64,000 nucleotides of DNA from Cryptomeria japonica (GCF_030272615.1 NC_081408.1:765140330-765204329), one strand, 5' to 3'; positions 1 through 12,130 are shown, counted from the first letter of the stretch. Numbers and translations: made by a program. Notes: a model not told the origin generated them from the letters alone.

Positions 1-1130
1 AGAAGCCCACAAAAACATGTAGATTTTTCTAACTAATTATCTTTTGTGCAGGTTTTAACTAACCCCTACAATAGGATTTTTTTTTAGCAATTTTAGCTTA
101 GGAAATAAATTTGTTCATATTGCTAACTTTGTCTTTCAAGTTAGGATAAAATAAATTCATTTTCCTTTTGGGTTAAAATCAAATACACTTTCATTTGGAG
201 TTTTAAAAAGAACCACATCTTTCGTTTAGAGTTCTAAAAAGAATCACACTTGTTCAAAGTTAAAAAGAATCACAAAAAAACAAACACACAAAATTATTTT
301 TTGCAAAGTTAGGAACAAATTCTTTTGGTGCTTAAAATCAACAAGGCAAATTTTATTTCTTGCATCAAACTAAAATTCACAATCAACACTTCATTTCGTG
401 CAAGTTAAAAAGAATCCCCAATTTGTCAAAGTTGTTCTCAAATCAATATACTTCAAGCAAAACGTGCTCTTAATACAGTTGACTAGGATTTCCAATTCCT
501 AGATTACAACACATTTTTCCATTGAAGGATAAAAAGAACACCATGACTGTTGGAGCAACATCTCCAAATAGTTAGATCACATTGCGAATGATGAGTTAAA
601 AAGAACAAGTATCTTTTGTGTTTGACACACTTGTGTAAAAGAGTTTGTCGAGTGGTCCTACTTCTAACACACACTATCCTCTCCCTTGGCTTTTGTGGTC
701 CTAGGTGCAAGAGAAAAGTGTTAGTAACACTCAAAGTTTTATCTTTTTAAGAGAGGCCTGCCAAGAGACACATCACTCTTGGGAGTGACCTCACGTGGTA
801 AATCCTTCGAGCCGCTATAGAAATCAGGTGAGAGCAAAAGATGTAGCCTTGGGTATAGTTGTTCCTACAGTGTAACTTGCTGAAAGGACAAATGGACCCC
901 ACCACAAGTTACAAGGCTCTTAAGTGAGTTAATGCAGAATGAACTTATGTCCAAAAAAATCGAACATTACTAAATACCTTTAAGTAGTAGCCCACCCATT
1001 CTATTGATTGAGGATATTTGTGATACAATTCAGTGCAAAAGCATAGATGGTTTTTCTCCCAAGATACTCACCATACATATTTCCTTGAGTAGAAACATAG
1101 CTTTTTAAAAAGTCACTTGTGGCTTGATAA
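1..1130 (+). other. Putative 5' LTR or leader of the Tat element
   Basis: AT-rich sequence with no supportable gene. A short motif of the type AAAAAGAATCACA recurs between about 210 and 620 (near 210, 237, 265, 407 and 597), suggesting degenerate subrepeats. It lies directly upstream of the possible primer-binding site, so it may be the 5' LTR. The LTR start is not visible and no second LTR copy was recognised. Confidence 0.35.
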
Positions 1131-1133
1131 AAG

Positions 1134-1151
1134 TGGTGACTCCTCTATCAT
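1134..1151 (+). other. Possible primer-binding site of the Tat element
   Basis: TGGTGACTCC followed by an AGGGATC block resembles the TGGCGACTCC-type sequence at the LTR/leader junction of many plant Ty3/gypsy elements. It lies about 1.3 kb upstream of gag. With no paired LTR to confirm the junction this is a weak call. Confidence 0.3.
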
Positions 1152-2422
1152 AGGGATCATCTATTTTTTGTGCTCATGCAAGACTTAGTATATCACATCC
1201 TTACCTGCCACAACAGGATTCATAAGGTATGTAGTACCAAATTTGAAGAAATATCAAGATGTGGGTTGAATTTATCGCAACTGGCCATTTGACCTTAGGG
1301 ATAAAAATTCTTTGAAGTGTCTTCATTTTTGAGTGAAGACCAAGTGCAAATTGAGCTGACTTCAGGCTTTGGAAAAACACCTAAAAATACACTTAAAGGA
1401 AAAGGGTCATAAAAAGTCCAAGGATTGGGTTGATCTAAACCCATACTTATTTGTGCTTTTTGAGGCAACATTCTCATGTTTGTGTGCTTGCTTTGTTTTC
1501 TTGTCAAAGAAAAATCAAAAATCAAATTCCAAAAACAAGTATTCATCCAACATAAACATTTCCAAACATCAACAAAAGATCAAAGACAAAGAGCAAGAGT
1601 ATCAAAATATATGACCACTCTTCACATCTTGAGAAAGAAGAATCTTCATCAACACATCAACTTGAAGAAAAGACCATTGAGCTCAAAGGCTCTTATCAAA
1701 AGGAGGAAATTCTTCTATCTTAATATACAAATCTTTGTCTCTAATAGAGATTTTCTACGTCACATGTGTCTCTATATTCAAGGGAAATCAAACGAGTTTG
1801 ATCAAGAGTCATTAAACCGCCGAGCTTTTATGCAATATCGCACTTTGAGTTATCACAAAAACAAAGGAGGCAAGATCAACCCTGACTTTTTTCTAGATAT
1901 TTGCATCACATATAACGTAGCTAGAGAAGAGCCAACAACTCCTAGACAAGAAGAGGCAGAGTTTGTTCCTTTTGTAACACAGAGTTTTTATTGAAGCTAG
2001 CATCTCATCCATTCCCACATTCACATCATCAATCTGTTTCAATTCTCAAAACATCAAGAGGTTTTTGTCCTAAGTTCTATTTCGACATTGCTTGAATCAA
2101 ACACAAACACATCACTTTTTAGAGTGTCTCTACATCTAGGATAAACTCATCCTAAGAGGCATTTCTACGCAGGTTAAAACTAGTCTATGAGTGCATCCTC
2201 TCATTACTAGGTAGTTAAGTCTGTAACACATCTCAGATCTCTCTAAACCTTATCATATCAAACTTTGTCAAAAATAACAAGCAATTCAAGAAAGAACTTG
2301 GGTAGCATCTACCTTTAGTGCTAGGGATTCGTATGCAAAGCAATTCACCAAACATCAATCTTTCATTTCATTACCACCTCATCATCATTTTCATCAAACT
2401 TCAACAAAAACTTGTAAACAAA
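1152..2422 (+). other. Long leader before gag, with a small open frame
   Basis: Untranslated leader-like sequence. It holds an open frame at 1476-1994 (172 codons, Lys-rich, ending Gln-Ser-Phe-Tyr) that I do not recognise. Some Tat elements carry an extra ORF upstream of gag, so this could be a remnant of one, but composition and lack of motifs leave it unproven. The rest shows nothing supportable. Confidence 0.3.
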
Positions 2423-4398
2423 ATGGCTCATACTAGATCACGATCTAGACAACTCAAAATTGAAGACGAAGAGGAAGAAAATATCAATGAATTTCAAGAA
2501 GCCCTTGGAGGAAACACAAATGACAAAAATCCAAGTACTCCTACCCCAACAACAATAGAACGGACACAACACAACCCTCTCTTTAATAGATTGTTTGACG
2601 AACTACTCAGGAGCAATGTTGATGCTCACTTTTTAAGACTTGCTCAAGAGGGAGCCAAACTACCTTCTGACTTTTATGTTGCACAATTAAGACAAGCATC
2701 AGAATGACAAAGTCGCAATGAGGAAGACCAAGGTCGAGAACACATCAGATACAACCTTCCTCAAGGTAATCCCCCACCTCCTCCTCCAAATGAAATTGAC
2801 ATGTTGCCGCAACAAGTTGAAAATCTCGCTCAACAACTTCATAGTGGTATAAAAACCAATCAATTTTCACTCAATGACATTTGTCCCTATCCCTTTGATA
2901 GAATCTTCATATGCCACCTTTTCCACAAGGGTTCAAAACACCCAAGTTCGAAAAATACAGAGGAAAAGGAGATCCTCGTGATCATGTCAGAGAATTCCAT
3001 TCAGCTTGCCTCAAAGTGGCATACGAGGATACATACCTCATGCGCCTTTTTCCCCAAAGCTTGGGAGGAACAACCACATCATGGTTTTCCCGATTACCAG
3101 GTGGCATTAGGACATTTAAAGAACTCATCCAGAAATTCCTGGCACATTACTCACACAATATTGAACGTGATATCACCATGGCTAATCTATGTAACACTAA
3201 ACAAAAACCAGGGGAATTATTCTCAGTCTTTCTACAACGATGGCGTCAAATGTCTAGCAGACGCTCTCTTCAGCTACCTGAACAAGAACTAGTGGAAATA
3301 TTTATTTCCAACTTAAATGAAGAAATGGAATTTCACCTGGACATAAAAGACACAGACTCTTTTAATGACATGATCACCAAAGGCTTGTAGTGTGAGAGGG
3401 CTCTCATCAAGAAATGACTTATCAAAATCTACAATGAACCAAAGGATGGCCCTCGTCCACATTTCAATAGTGACAAACCAAACTTCTGGAACAAAAACAA
3501 AAACATCATCAACGACGGGGTTGTGGATGCAAGAACTATCAAAAGTGCACAACCTGTAGTTTGATTTGCAGAACAAAATCCCCCACTTAAAATTAACACA
3601 GTTGCTCCTCCAAATGAAGGTCGCATCACATCTCAAGATGAACCCAGATAGCGTCAAAAAAAACCAAAGCGAACATACACTCCCTTAGGGGAACCCATCG
3701 AAACAATGTTACGACAGCTAGTTTCTCAAAATCTGGTTACCTTACCCAAAACATCAAATTATGAACCTCAAGTCAAACCTTCGTGGTGGAGAGATACTGA
3801 ACATTGCGATTTCCATCAAGGGAAAGGGCATAAAACAAGAAATTGTCACAGATTGAAAGATCTTATTCATGATCTTATTGACCGAGGTGAAATCGAAATC
3901 AAAGGACATGACCCAAAGACAACAAACAATGATCATCTAATGTTCAAAAATCCACTTCCATCACAAGATCAAAGGGGTCCTTCCACTTCAGGGCGAAACA
4001 CAGATACCACCAATTATACGCAAGCCACATATAATTACACTGTGAATCGCCTATACGATGCCAGTGAACAAATTGCAACTATAACTATAAAAAATCCTAG
4101 CTCCACTTGCAATGTTGTTACACGTCGCAAAAAGATTACCATAAAAGTAGCTCCACAAGGCACCACATCTATCCCAAAGCAGTATAACCTTGTGGACCAA
4201 TTAGATAAAATGCCCGCACTGATATCCATCTTAGAGCTATTGCGTCTATCTCCATCTCATGAAACAATCTTGGATCAAGCTCTCCAAGAGGTGTCAGTCC
4301 CTACCACTTTGAACACAAATCAGTTCCAAGCCATGGTCGAGAATTTAAGGTCATCACCTTGTCTCACTTTCTCTGAAAGTGACAACTCTTCCTTCTAG
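2423..4398 (+). pseudogene. gag: Tat gag (capsid and nucleocapsid) with stops and a frameshift
   Basis: Gag would form the cytoplasmic virus-like particle that packages element RNA. I chose ATG 2423 (Met-Ala-His-Thr-Arg) because the following acidic, charged N-terminus is gag-like; an in-frame start at 2318 is possible. The capsid-type domain lies at about 2930-3390 and includes the Leu-Phe-Pro-Gln-Ser-Leu-Gly-Gly and Phe-x-x-Arg-Trp-Arg-Gln-Met regions. It is in another frame from the N-terminus, so an indel lies near 2905. A C-x2-H-x4-H-x4-C knuckle lies at about 3805-3850. In-frame stops are at 2705, 3388, 3415, 3562, 3649 and 4396. Each is one transition from a Gln, Arg or Trp codon. It reads directly into the protease region. 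Confidence 0.85.
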
Positions 4399-5286
4399 CA
4401 ACCTCATAACACCTCACTACACATTGAAGGATTCATCAACCAGCATAGGATCAAGCGAGTCTTGATTGATAATGAAGCAGGCCTAAATATCTATACTCTA
4501 CAATTAGTCACAGCTTTTGGATATGCAATTGAATCAATGGATCCCTGCAAGAAGATCACAATCAAAGCTTATGATGATGCAGAGCGTTCATCCAAAGGAG
4601 CTGTTATACTACCAATCCAAGTGGGCCCTGTAGTGAAACACATCATATGTCAGGTTTTGGACCTTCCTCTGCCATACAATTTGTTGCTAGGAAGACCTTG
4701 GATACACTCCATGCAAGCCATTCCATCCACTTACCATCAGTGTATCAAGTTCAAACATAATGGTGTAGAAATCACAATCCTGGGTGATGCAAACCCCTCT
4801 GCATATTGTCATAATATCAGTCATCAACCAGAGATTATTGTTCCCAACAATAGAGAAGTTGTCTCCTCCACATCATATGTAAGTCCAACCTCTCTTTCCA
4901 GTTCAAACACCACTATACCCAAGCAAGAGAAGCTCAAGATGAAAATAGCAGAGGAAGGTCCTGGGGAATACAATCTCAGCCAACTCTTTTGTGTTGTACA
5001 AATGCTTACTTCTCCTAGGACACATGGTAAACCTCAATAGTCACTTCAACAACCACTGGCCAAACCAGCATGTACATTAACACCTTTTATCCTTGGAAAG
5101 AGTCAAGAAGACGAGACCAGAGATGAAGATTTAGCAAAATGGATCTATAAAGATCCTATCATTACCGACACTCCGCAAGCTAAGCTTCCCACGAACCAGT
5201 ATGGCAAAGGCCTTCTCATTATGCAAAGAATGGGTTATGATGGTTAGAGTACTTTGGGACCTTGCAAGCAAGGATGATATGAACTG
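4399..5286 (+). pseudogene. Tat aspartic protease region followed by a G-patch-like segment
   Basis: In the same frame as gag. The protease would mature the Gag-Pol polyprotein. The active-site region near 4465 reads Val-Leu-Ile-Asp-Asn-Glu-Ala-Gly-Leu-Asn. Family members normally have small residues after the catalytic Asp, so Glu may be a Gly-to-Glu change. A conserved Leu-Leu-Leu-Gly-Arg-Pro-Trp-Ile flap-distal motif is present near 4680. At about 5195-5335 a glycine-rich stretch (Tyr-Gly-Lys-Gly, Met-Gly-Tyr-Asp-Gly, Thr-Gly-Leu-Gly) resembles a G-patch RNA-binding motif. Stops lie at 5038, 5245 and 5275. Confidence 0.75.
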
Positions 5287-6150
5287 TTGCAGCCTGAATT
5301 AAAGCCTAAGGATAACACTGGCCTAGGCTTTCAAAAGGAGATCCTTCCTAAACTCAAATTCAAAGGAAAACCCAACCAACCTCTATATCAGCCTAATACA
5401 AAGAAGTCACCTTTGATTATAAAAGCAGCATCAAACACAATAGCAACTACCCCATTGAGGCTAAAAATCCTAGCAAAACCATCCACAACGCCAATTATCC
5501 CACCAAACAAACCAGCAATAAAATCATTAGCAGTGGCTACTATATCAGAACCCATGACAATATCTATGACATCAGCAGTTCTAGCAAAAGCAACAGAGTC
5601 AACACTATCGATACTCCCCGTATCAGATTCGTTGATCCCCATCATCCTTCCTGCAGCACCGATCATTTCATCTACAAAGGTAAATCAATCGATCACACTT
5701 GCAATATTTAACTCAAAGGACATCCCAATATGGTATAGTAATCGGATACTGGAAAGTGACTCGGAGACTGACTCACATGAGTTGGAATTCGATTCCATAC
5801 AACTTAATACTTCAGATGAGGAAGACACATCACCACCTCCACCCCGCAAAGACATCCTTGTTTACAGAGAAGCACAGATAAAGACCTCTTGGGTTCCTGA
5901 GCTGGAAACATCTTCCACAGACCCTACGTCACATCCTATGCCTGATTCTGATAGGGAGAGTACCATCAACGACCTTCACCATAACATCTTAACCCTCACA
6001 AATACATTAACGAATTTAACCTAATCGATGCAGTAATGCCCATTATCCATCCTAAACTCATCGAATGGAATCAAACTAATCCCCCATGTCTTGACCATTT
6101 CCAAAACGATGAGGCGATCATTGACTTTCTGGAACTATGAGATAACATAC
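5287..6150 (+). pseudogene. Low-complexity linker between protease and RT
   Basis: Open from 5287 to 6021. It is rich in Ser, Thr, Pro, Ile and Ala, then acidic (Asp-Ser-Glu-Thr-Asp and Asp-Glu-Glu-Asp at about 5757-5830). No catalytic motif is visible. From about 6005 to 6150 the plausible coding frame moves by one base (Asn-Leu-Ile-Asp-Ala-Val-Met, then His-Pro-Lys-Leu-Ile-Glu-Trp) and moves back, so two compensating indels are likely. It probably corresponds to the variable linker upstream of RT in Tat elements. Confidence 0.6.
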
Positions 6151-7332
6151 CAAGCTAAATTCGTCATTGCACTTAATAGCGCAGCCTACTTTGGGGCAAA
6201 TGCCAAACCTTTCAAGTGCAAAAATATAACAATAAAACATGGATCTTCCAGTAAAAACCACACTGTGGCACTGTTTGATCCCACAAAAGTAAAAAGAAAG
6301 AGCGTATCCAATGGTGAAAACCTCTCCGAGGTGCCTAACAATGAAAGGTTTGACATTCTTCCCTCTAGTACACAGCTAGAAAGATCAATGATTCTCACTG
6401 AAGAGACAACAGAATACAACGTGGGGACTCTTGAAACACCTCACCACATACATCTGGCGTCTCTTTTAACTCCAAAGGAAAAACCTAAGTTTGTAGAGTT
6501 CTTCCAAAAGCGTCAAATCAACTTCACATGGTCATATGCAGACATGCCTGGTCTTGATCCAGATTTAGTCATGCATCACCTCACCGTAGCAGAAGGAGCC
6601 AAACCTGTCAAGCAGAAGCTTCGCAAAATGCATCCTCAGATTGCAGTACTAGTCAAAGCAGAACTCAAGAAACTCCTAGATGTTGGTTTTATTAGACCAA
6701 TTGATTATGCAGATTGGATATCTAACATTGTGCCTGTAGGCAAACCAAATGGGGGCATCCGTATTTGTACTGACTTCAGAGATCTAAACAAGGCATGTCC
6801 TAAGGATGACTTCCCCCTACCACATATCAACATCATAGTAGACCTAACAGTAGGACATGCCATGCTTTCACTCATGGATGGCTTTTCAGGGTACAATCAG
6901 ATAAAAATCGCACCAGAGGATCAACATAAGATGGCCTTTACATGCCCATGGGGCACATACTGCTGGAATGTCATGCCTTTTGGTCTAAAGAATGCAGGAG
7001 CGACCTATTAACGAGAAATTACCACCATCTTCCATGACATGATGCATACTATAATGGAAGATTATGTTGATGACTTACTGGCAAAATCACTTACAAGAGA
7101 AGGCCATCTAGACATATTAGAGAAAATCTTCGATAGACTGGAACAATATCATGTTCGACTCAACCCAAAGAAATGTGTCTTTGGAGTAACCTCAGTGAAG
7201 CTTCTAGGATACGTTGTCTCAAGAAAAGGTATTGAGGTCGATCGAGCAAAGGTCAAGGCAATCATGGACATGCCACCTCCCAAGAACATCAGCTAGCTAA
7301 GAACACTACAATGGCGACTTCAATCCATCTGA
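6151..7332 (+). pseudogene. pol: Tat reverse transcriptase
   Basis: RNA-dependent DNA polymerase that would copy element RNA inside the particle. Visible blocks in order: Gly-Phe-Ile-Arg-Pro-Ile (about 6690), Asn-Ile-Val-Pro-Val-Gly-Lys-Pro-Asn-Gly-Gly (about 6725), Arg-Ile-Cys-x-Asp-Phe-Arg-Asp-Leu-Asn-Lys-Ala (about 6758), Met-Asp-Gly-Phe-Ser-Gly-Tyr-Asn-Gln-Ile (about 6874), Met-Pro-Phe-Gly-Leu-Lys-Asn-Ala (about 6975) and the catalytic Tyr-Val-Asp-Asp near 7063. Both catalytic aspartates survive. Stops at 7009 (TAA), 7294 (TAG) and 7330 (TGA) break the frame without shifting it, as if each arose by one C-to-T change. Confidence 0.9.
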
Positions 7333-8280
7333 AGATTCATTGCACAATTGGCAGATAAGTGTCACCCATTTACACACCTGTTACACAAAAACATCCGCTT
7401 TCAATGGGATGCTAGATGCCAGCAAGCATTCCAGATGCTTAAAGACTATCTCATGAATACGCCATTGTTGATTCCACAAGATCCAAGTAGGCCTCTATTG
7501 CTCTATATATCAGCAACAAGTACAGCATTAGGTGAACTATTGGCACAACACAATGCAAAAGGGAAAGAGTGTTCTTTTTACTACATCTCTCGTACATTGG
7601 TTGGCTATGAACTCAATTACACCCCTATTGAGCAAGCTTGCCTAGCAGTAATCTTGGCAGCCACTAAATTGAGGCACTATCTGTTAACACACAAAGTACA
7701 GCTCATTGCGAAGATCGACCCACGCAAGTACTTACTCAGTAAAGTTGCATTGACTGGCCATTTGGCCAAATGGGTGATGATTCTCAGTGAATTTGATATC
7801 GAGTATGTAGATCATAAGGCTATCAAAGGACAAGTCATTGCAGATCAGTTGGCCGATGCATCCCTCATAGGCGACCATCCTCTCATTTCCAATTTTCTAG
7901 ATGAAGAGATATTCATGATCATAACAGTACAACCATGGAAACTCTACTTTGATGGTTCATACACTAGGCATGGCTCGGGGGCAGGCATTTTGTTTATCAC
8001 ACCTCAAGGTGACAGTATCTCGAAGTCTTACCAGCTTGCATTTCCATGCACAAACAACATAGCTGAATATGAGGCCTTGATCACAGGACTCAGACTAGCC
8101 ATACAATGGAAGTTACAAGAGCTGCAAGTATATGGAGACTCCCAACTGGTCATTCGACAAGCAACCAATGAATATCATACCAAGGATGACAAACTCATGT
8201 TGTACAAACAAATGGTGGACAGGCTAAAGGCATCATTTACTACTATCACCTTTGAGCAGATACCTAGAGATCAGAATTGA
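7333..8280 (+). pseudogene. pol: Tat RNase H pair (RT-linked plus second RNase H)
   Basis: Two RNase H units lie in one 310-codon open frame. The first, about 7380-7870, is the usual Ty3/gypsy RT-linked type (Arg-Phe-Gln-Trp, Tyr-Ile-Ser-Arg-Thr-Leu, then His-Lys-Ala-Ile-Lys-Gly at its end). The second, about 7930-8280, has the acquired RNase H pattern: Phe-Asp-Gly-Ser, Asn-Asn-Ile-Ala-Glu-Tyr-Glu-Ala-Leu and Tyr-Gly-Asp-Ser-Gln-Leu, carrying the expected Asp, Glu and Asp. The tandem arrangement is a known hallmark of Tat elements. TGA at 8278 interrupts continuation into integrase. Confidence 0.88.
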
Positions 8281-9689
8281 GCTACGGACCCTATGGCTAC
8301 CATTGCATCTCTCCTAGATCTTCCATAGAATTCAACACGCTATGAGTTCTTGGTAGAACAACTTTGGATTCCCACTTATGATATCCCTGAATCTGAGATG
8401 ATATGTCGTCTTATCGGTTTTGAATCCCCATGGTAAGGTGACTTCTACACCTATCTCCACAATCACATACTTCCTCCTAACCAATCGAATAACCAACGTA
8501 AAACCTTCATTCGCCAAACCGCTCGATATACCATTATTGCTGAAACCCTATACCAACGCAGTCTTGATGGTTCTCTCCTTCGATGTCTAGAATAGGATGA
8601 GATAAAAAAGGCCTTGGAAGAGGTACATGAAGGAATTTGTGGGACTCATTCAAGTGGCTCATCACTAGCCAAGAAACTCATGTGCACTGGATACTATTGG
8701 TCGTCCATGGAAAAAGACTCCTACTACTTTGTTAGAAAGTGCAAGAAATGCCAAGTTCATGGAGACCTGATACATGCACTAGCATAAGAATTACAACCAA
8801 TCACAACACCATGGCCTTTTTGTCAATAGGGACTTGACCTTGTGGGTAAAATCCATCCATCTTCATCCAACGGCCACAAATTCATTATTACCGCCACCGA
8901 ATACTTCACAAAGTGGATCGAAGCTATTCCACTTACCCAAATCACCGGCAAGTAGATCATCTCATTTATCCTTAATTACATCATCTGCCGGTATGGTGTA
9001 CCCATGTCCATCATCATAGATAATGGTCTTCCATTCAAGAATCAAGATGTTCATGAGCTCTGTGAGAAATTTCACAGATCCAACACCACTTTTCCACACC
9101 CTATTACCCACAAGGCAATGGTCAAGCCGAAGCATCAAACAAAAACATACTAAGAATCCTCAAGAAGACAGTCAATGAAGTCAGTCGTGATTGGCATGTT
9201 CAATTGAATCCAGCATTATGGGTGTATCAAACTAGTATTCGAACCCCTACAGGTGCAACTCCCTACTCACTGGTCTATGGTGCAGAAGTTATCCTTCCTA
9301 TTGAGGTCAAGATACCATCTCTATGCGTTTCATTGCATAATCTCATTCATGATGAAGCATATAGAGTATCACGTCTTCAGGACTTAGAGCTACTTGATGA
9401 GAAATGACAAGCTGCATACAATCACCTCAAAGCCTATCAACAGCGCATGAGCAGAAGCTACAATCATTGGGTTAGAACTTGTACATTCAAGGTAGGTGAT
9501 CTTGTTCTTTGAGAAAATCCTTGTAAACAACCCTACCGAGAACATCAGGGAAAGTTTGAATCAAATTGGCTAGGTCCATATGTTATTACTGTTGTATTTG
9601 GGTCCGGGGCATATCAGTTGGCTACTTCAGAAGGAGAACCGTTAGCAAATCTGATCAACAGCATGCACCTCAAATGATTTTATATATAA
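8281..9689 (+). pseudogene. pol: Tat integrase
   Basis: Would insert the cDNA into the genome. The zinc-binding HHCC region is at about 8620-8760 (His-Glu-Gly, Gly-Thr-His, Cys-Lys-Lys-Cys). The catalytic core begins near 8833 (Leu-Asp-Leu-Val-Gly), has Asp-Asn-Gly near 9019, and reaches the Gln-Ala-Glu-Ala-Ser glutamate near 9124 in another frame, so an indel lies near 9075. Val-Gly-Asp-Leu-Val-Leu (about 9495) and a final His-Leu-Lys block (about 9667) mark the C-terminus. Stops are at 8326, 8434, 8593, 8785, 8827, 8953, 9405, 9510 and 9675. Only 8434 is not readily explained by a single transition. The likely true end is TAA 9687-9689. Confidence 0.85.
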
Positions 9690-10117
9690 GCTGCACAGAG
9701 CATCAGGCTCTCATGTATATTTGCAAAAACACCAAAAACATCCAGATAAATGTCCTGAAGAAACATACAAAAACATCAAAATATGTAAAGAAAAATCATA
9801 CATCCAAACGGTGAACAACCACTCCGGTGGCACCTTGGGTAGGTAAAATGGTGAAAACCTGGCAAACAGGCACCACTCGTAAATGCTATGGCTCCATTGT
9901 CTTTCAGGATTGTTATGATCATAATCATTTCATACACACATCCATCCGTCTGAACCATGGCTTGCTATTGATCTACAATCAAGAGATAGTACTTCATGCA
10001 TCTTGCATCCCACTTTTTCATAGTCATGTCTAAACTGGGGGCAATGCCCTTAATCTCATTAATGGAAGTGGATACTACATTGTTTTGTGATTCACTGAGT
10101 TCTTCACTTCAAAACTA
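9690..10117 (+). other. Post-pol region with polypurine-tract-like site
   Basis: No gene seen. AAACTGGGGGCAATG at 10033-10047 resembles the purine-rich site preceding the 3' LTR of plant Ty3/gypsy elements, and a 3' LTR could begin at the TG at 10046. No matching 5' copy was recognised, so the boundary is provisional. Confidence 0.4.
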
Positions 10118-10270
10118 TCTCACAAATTCCAAAAACATTTGAAAACTATCTCACAAAATCCAAAAACATTCAAAACTGTCTCACAAAAGCCAAAAACATT
10201 CAAAACAATCACCAACATACCAAAAACATTCAAAACAATCACAAAATCCAAAAAAATCAGAAAACATCAA
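10118..10270 (+). repeat. Tandem repeat, about 30-bp unit, about five copies
   Basis: The core CAAAAACATTCAAAAC followed by a TCTCACAAAATC-like spacer is repeated four to five times with point differences and small indels. The same composition appears in the Tat leader, so the array may belong to the element's 3' non-coding part. Confidence 0.75.
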
Positions 10271-11259
10271 AAATCAATCAAAAACATGGCAACACGTTGT
10301 ACATACTCATCTAAGCAGACACCAAGCAAACACTGTGAAAAACTCAAATGATGATCACTTATCAAAACAACCAAACAATCAACATCAACACTCAAAGTGT
10401 CTTCAACAAGCATGCATCCTTCCTTACCAAAACAAAGACAAGATGATATTTTTCTTTGACAAGAAAATTATGTTTAAAGCTATCAAATACTTGGTTGATT
10501 TGTGGGTTATTTATTCATATCAGGTTCCTACAGCATTGTTTGTGTATCTTCTGTGCATTATTCCGATGAAGTACTGGGGCATGTCCTAATGGTGTCTACG
10601 TGGGAAGTTCACTAAGCTACGTGATCATAGGCAAAAATACAGTCATAGATCACTACGGCTTGCTCACTACAGCGTATACCTCGACCATATGAGCATGAAC
10701 CATTACCAAGGATCCATATTCTTTATTCTTTATATATGTTGTCTACTTATAGGTACAATGCTCTTTCTTTGGTTCCTCCTACCTCATCAAAACTGGATAA
10801 AGGTTTTTATCTCTTATTATGGTATGAACTTGTCTCAAGATATGATCAGCCCAAGATCAAGGAGGATGATCCAAGTCATGCATGAAAGGAGATGATCCTT
10901 GTCTGTTCCGCAAGCAATACTCAGGTCAACTTGACCCATTATATCAAGTTGTTTGTATTAACTTGCTATATCAAAATCCATGTAAGGAATACTTAGGTCA
11001 TCTTGAATCATTATGTCAAGTTTCTTGTATTCTCTTACAACATTTCAAAAGCTTGATGATGAAAAATAAAGCACTATGGATCATCATTTCATCTCATCTG
11101 TTTATATTGCATTCCGTTGAATATCGTCCATCCATTTACTCATTCATTATTCATATACATAGTTTTTTGCATGCAAGTGTGAACAAAGTTAATATATGAG
11201 AAGTTATGTGGAAATTGAGCTGGTCTTGGATACAATCACGACAGAGTACTCTGATACAT
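10271..11259 (+). other. Non-coding stretch with a local duplication at 10913-11042
   Basis: Nothing convincingly coding. The stretch 10922-10967 (GTCAACTTGACC, then TATCAAGTTG) is echoed at 10998-11042 (GTCATCTTGAATC, then TGTCAAGTTT), an imperfect tandem duplication with a period near 75 bp. Small open frames in this interval have no recognisable motif. Confidence 0.4.
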
Positions 11260-12130
11260 CATTAGTGCATCATGCCATTTCTAAACAACCTTGCATTCAT
11301 CTATCATGATCATATCATCATTACATTTAGTTGCATTTACATCAAGTGCATTTCATATCATTTAGATGCATAAAGTTACATATAGTTCATTATCATTTAT
11401 TGACATTAGACTTATTATATCATTTATCATCATTTATCATCATTCATCATTGCATACATCTATTTATCTATCCATTAAGTTAAGTAAATTCATTTATCCA
11501 TTTAGTATATTTTTATACTCATTCAATGCTTTTCATTTAGGATTCATTACAAACATACATTCATTTTTTAATTGCATTAAGGTGTCGTTATTCATGAGTC
11601 GCATTATCATTACAATATCATTTCACATCACCATTTAGATTCATAAACAAAACCATTTGTTTCCACATAGGTTCATATACATTATCCATATACGTTAATT
11701 TAGATATCATCATTTCAACATTTTGTACTTTACATTTGTTACATTCAACATCTAGATGCATTTACATATATAAATCATTCATTCACCGCATAAAATCCTA
11801 AAAACATTGCATATCATTTGTCTCATCAAAATCTAAACAAACATCATAATCATCATTTTATTATGCATACATAGTCATCATGGCATTACATACATAAGGC
11901 ATTACATCACCAACACATCATGCACACATATATAAGCCTGCATATACATGTTAGCATCATGTCATACAACATGCATATAGACATCATGTAGGCATAAATC
12001 ATCATAAAAACATACATCTAAGAATCATTTCATAAAACATACGTATAGCAAAGAACAAGTATCCATCTAAGCATAAATCATGAAATCACCATCAAGCATA
12101 AACTCCATAACATGTCATCAAAATGCATAT
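11260..12130. repeat. CAT/ATCATT-rich low-complexity tract
   Basis: About 870 bp dominated by CAT, TCAT and ATTTAT words, for example TCATTTATCATCATTTATC near 11411. It has no fixed unit length, so it is low-complexity DNA and not a clean satellite. No gene is supported here. Confidence 0.6.

Larger units (their letters stand above)
1..10050 (+). mobile_element. Decayed Ty3/gypsy retrotransposon, Tat lineage
   Basis: The order is gag, zinc knuckle, protease, G-patch-like segment, reverse transcriptase, RNase H, second RNase H, integrase, all on the plus strand. The two consecutive RNase H domains and the C-x2-H-x4-H-x4-C knuckle point to the plant Tat lineage of Ty3/gypsy. I count about 22 in-frame stops and frameshifts near 2905, 6005, 6150 and 9075, so no active protein is made. 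The 5' LTR probably reaches the window start or beyond. I could not match 1-1130 to any sequence downstream of pol, so no LTR pair is established and the outer limits are approximate. Confidence 0.85.

Noticed and set aside
10118-10270. CRISPR-like array of short direct repeats
   Set aside because: Units are degenerate with no unique spacers, there is no cas gene, and the window is plant nuclear DNA.
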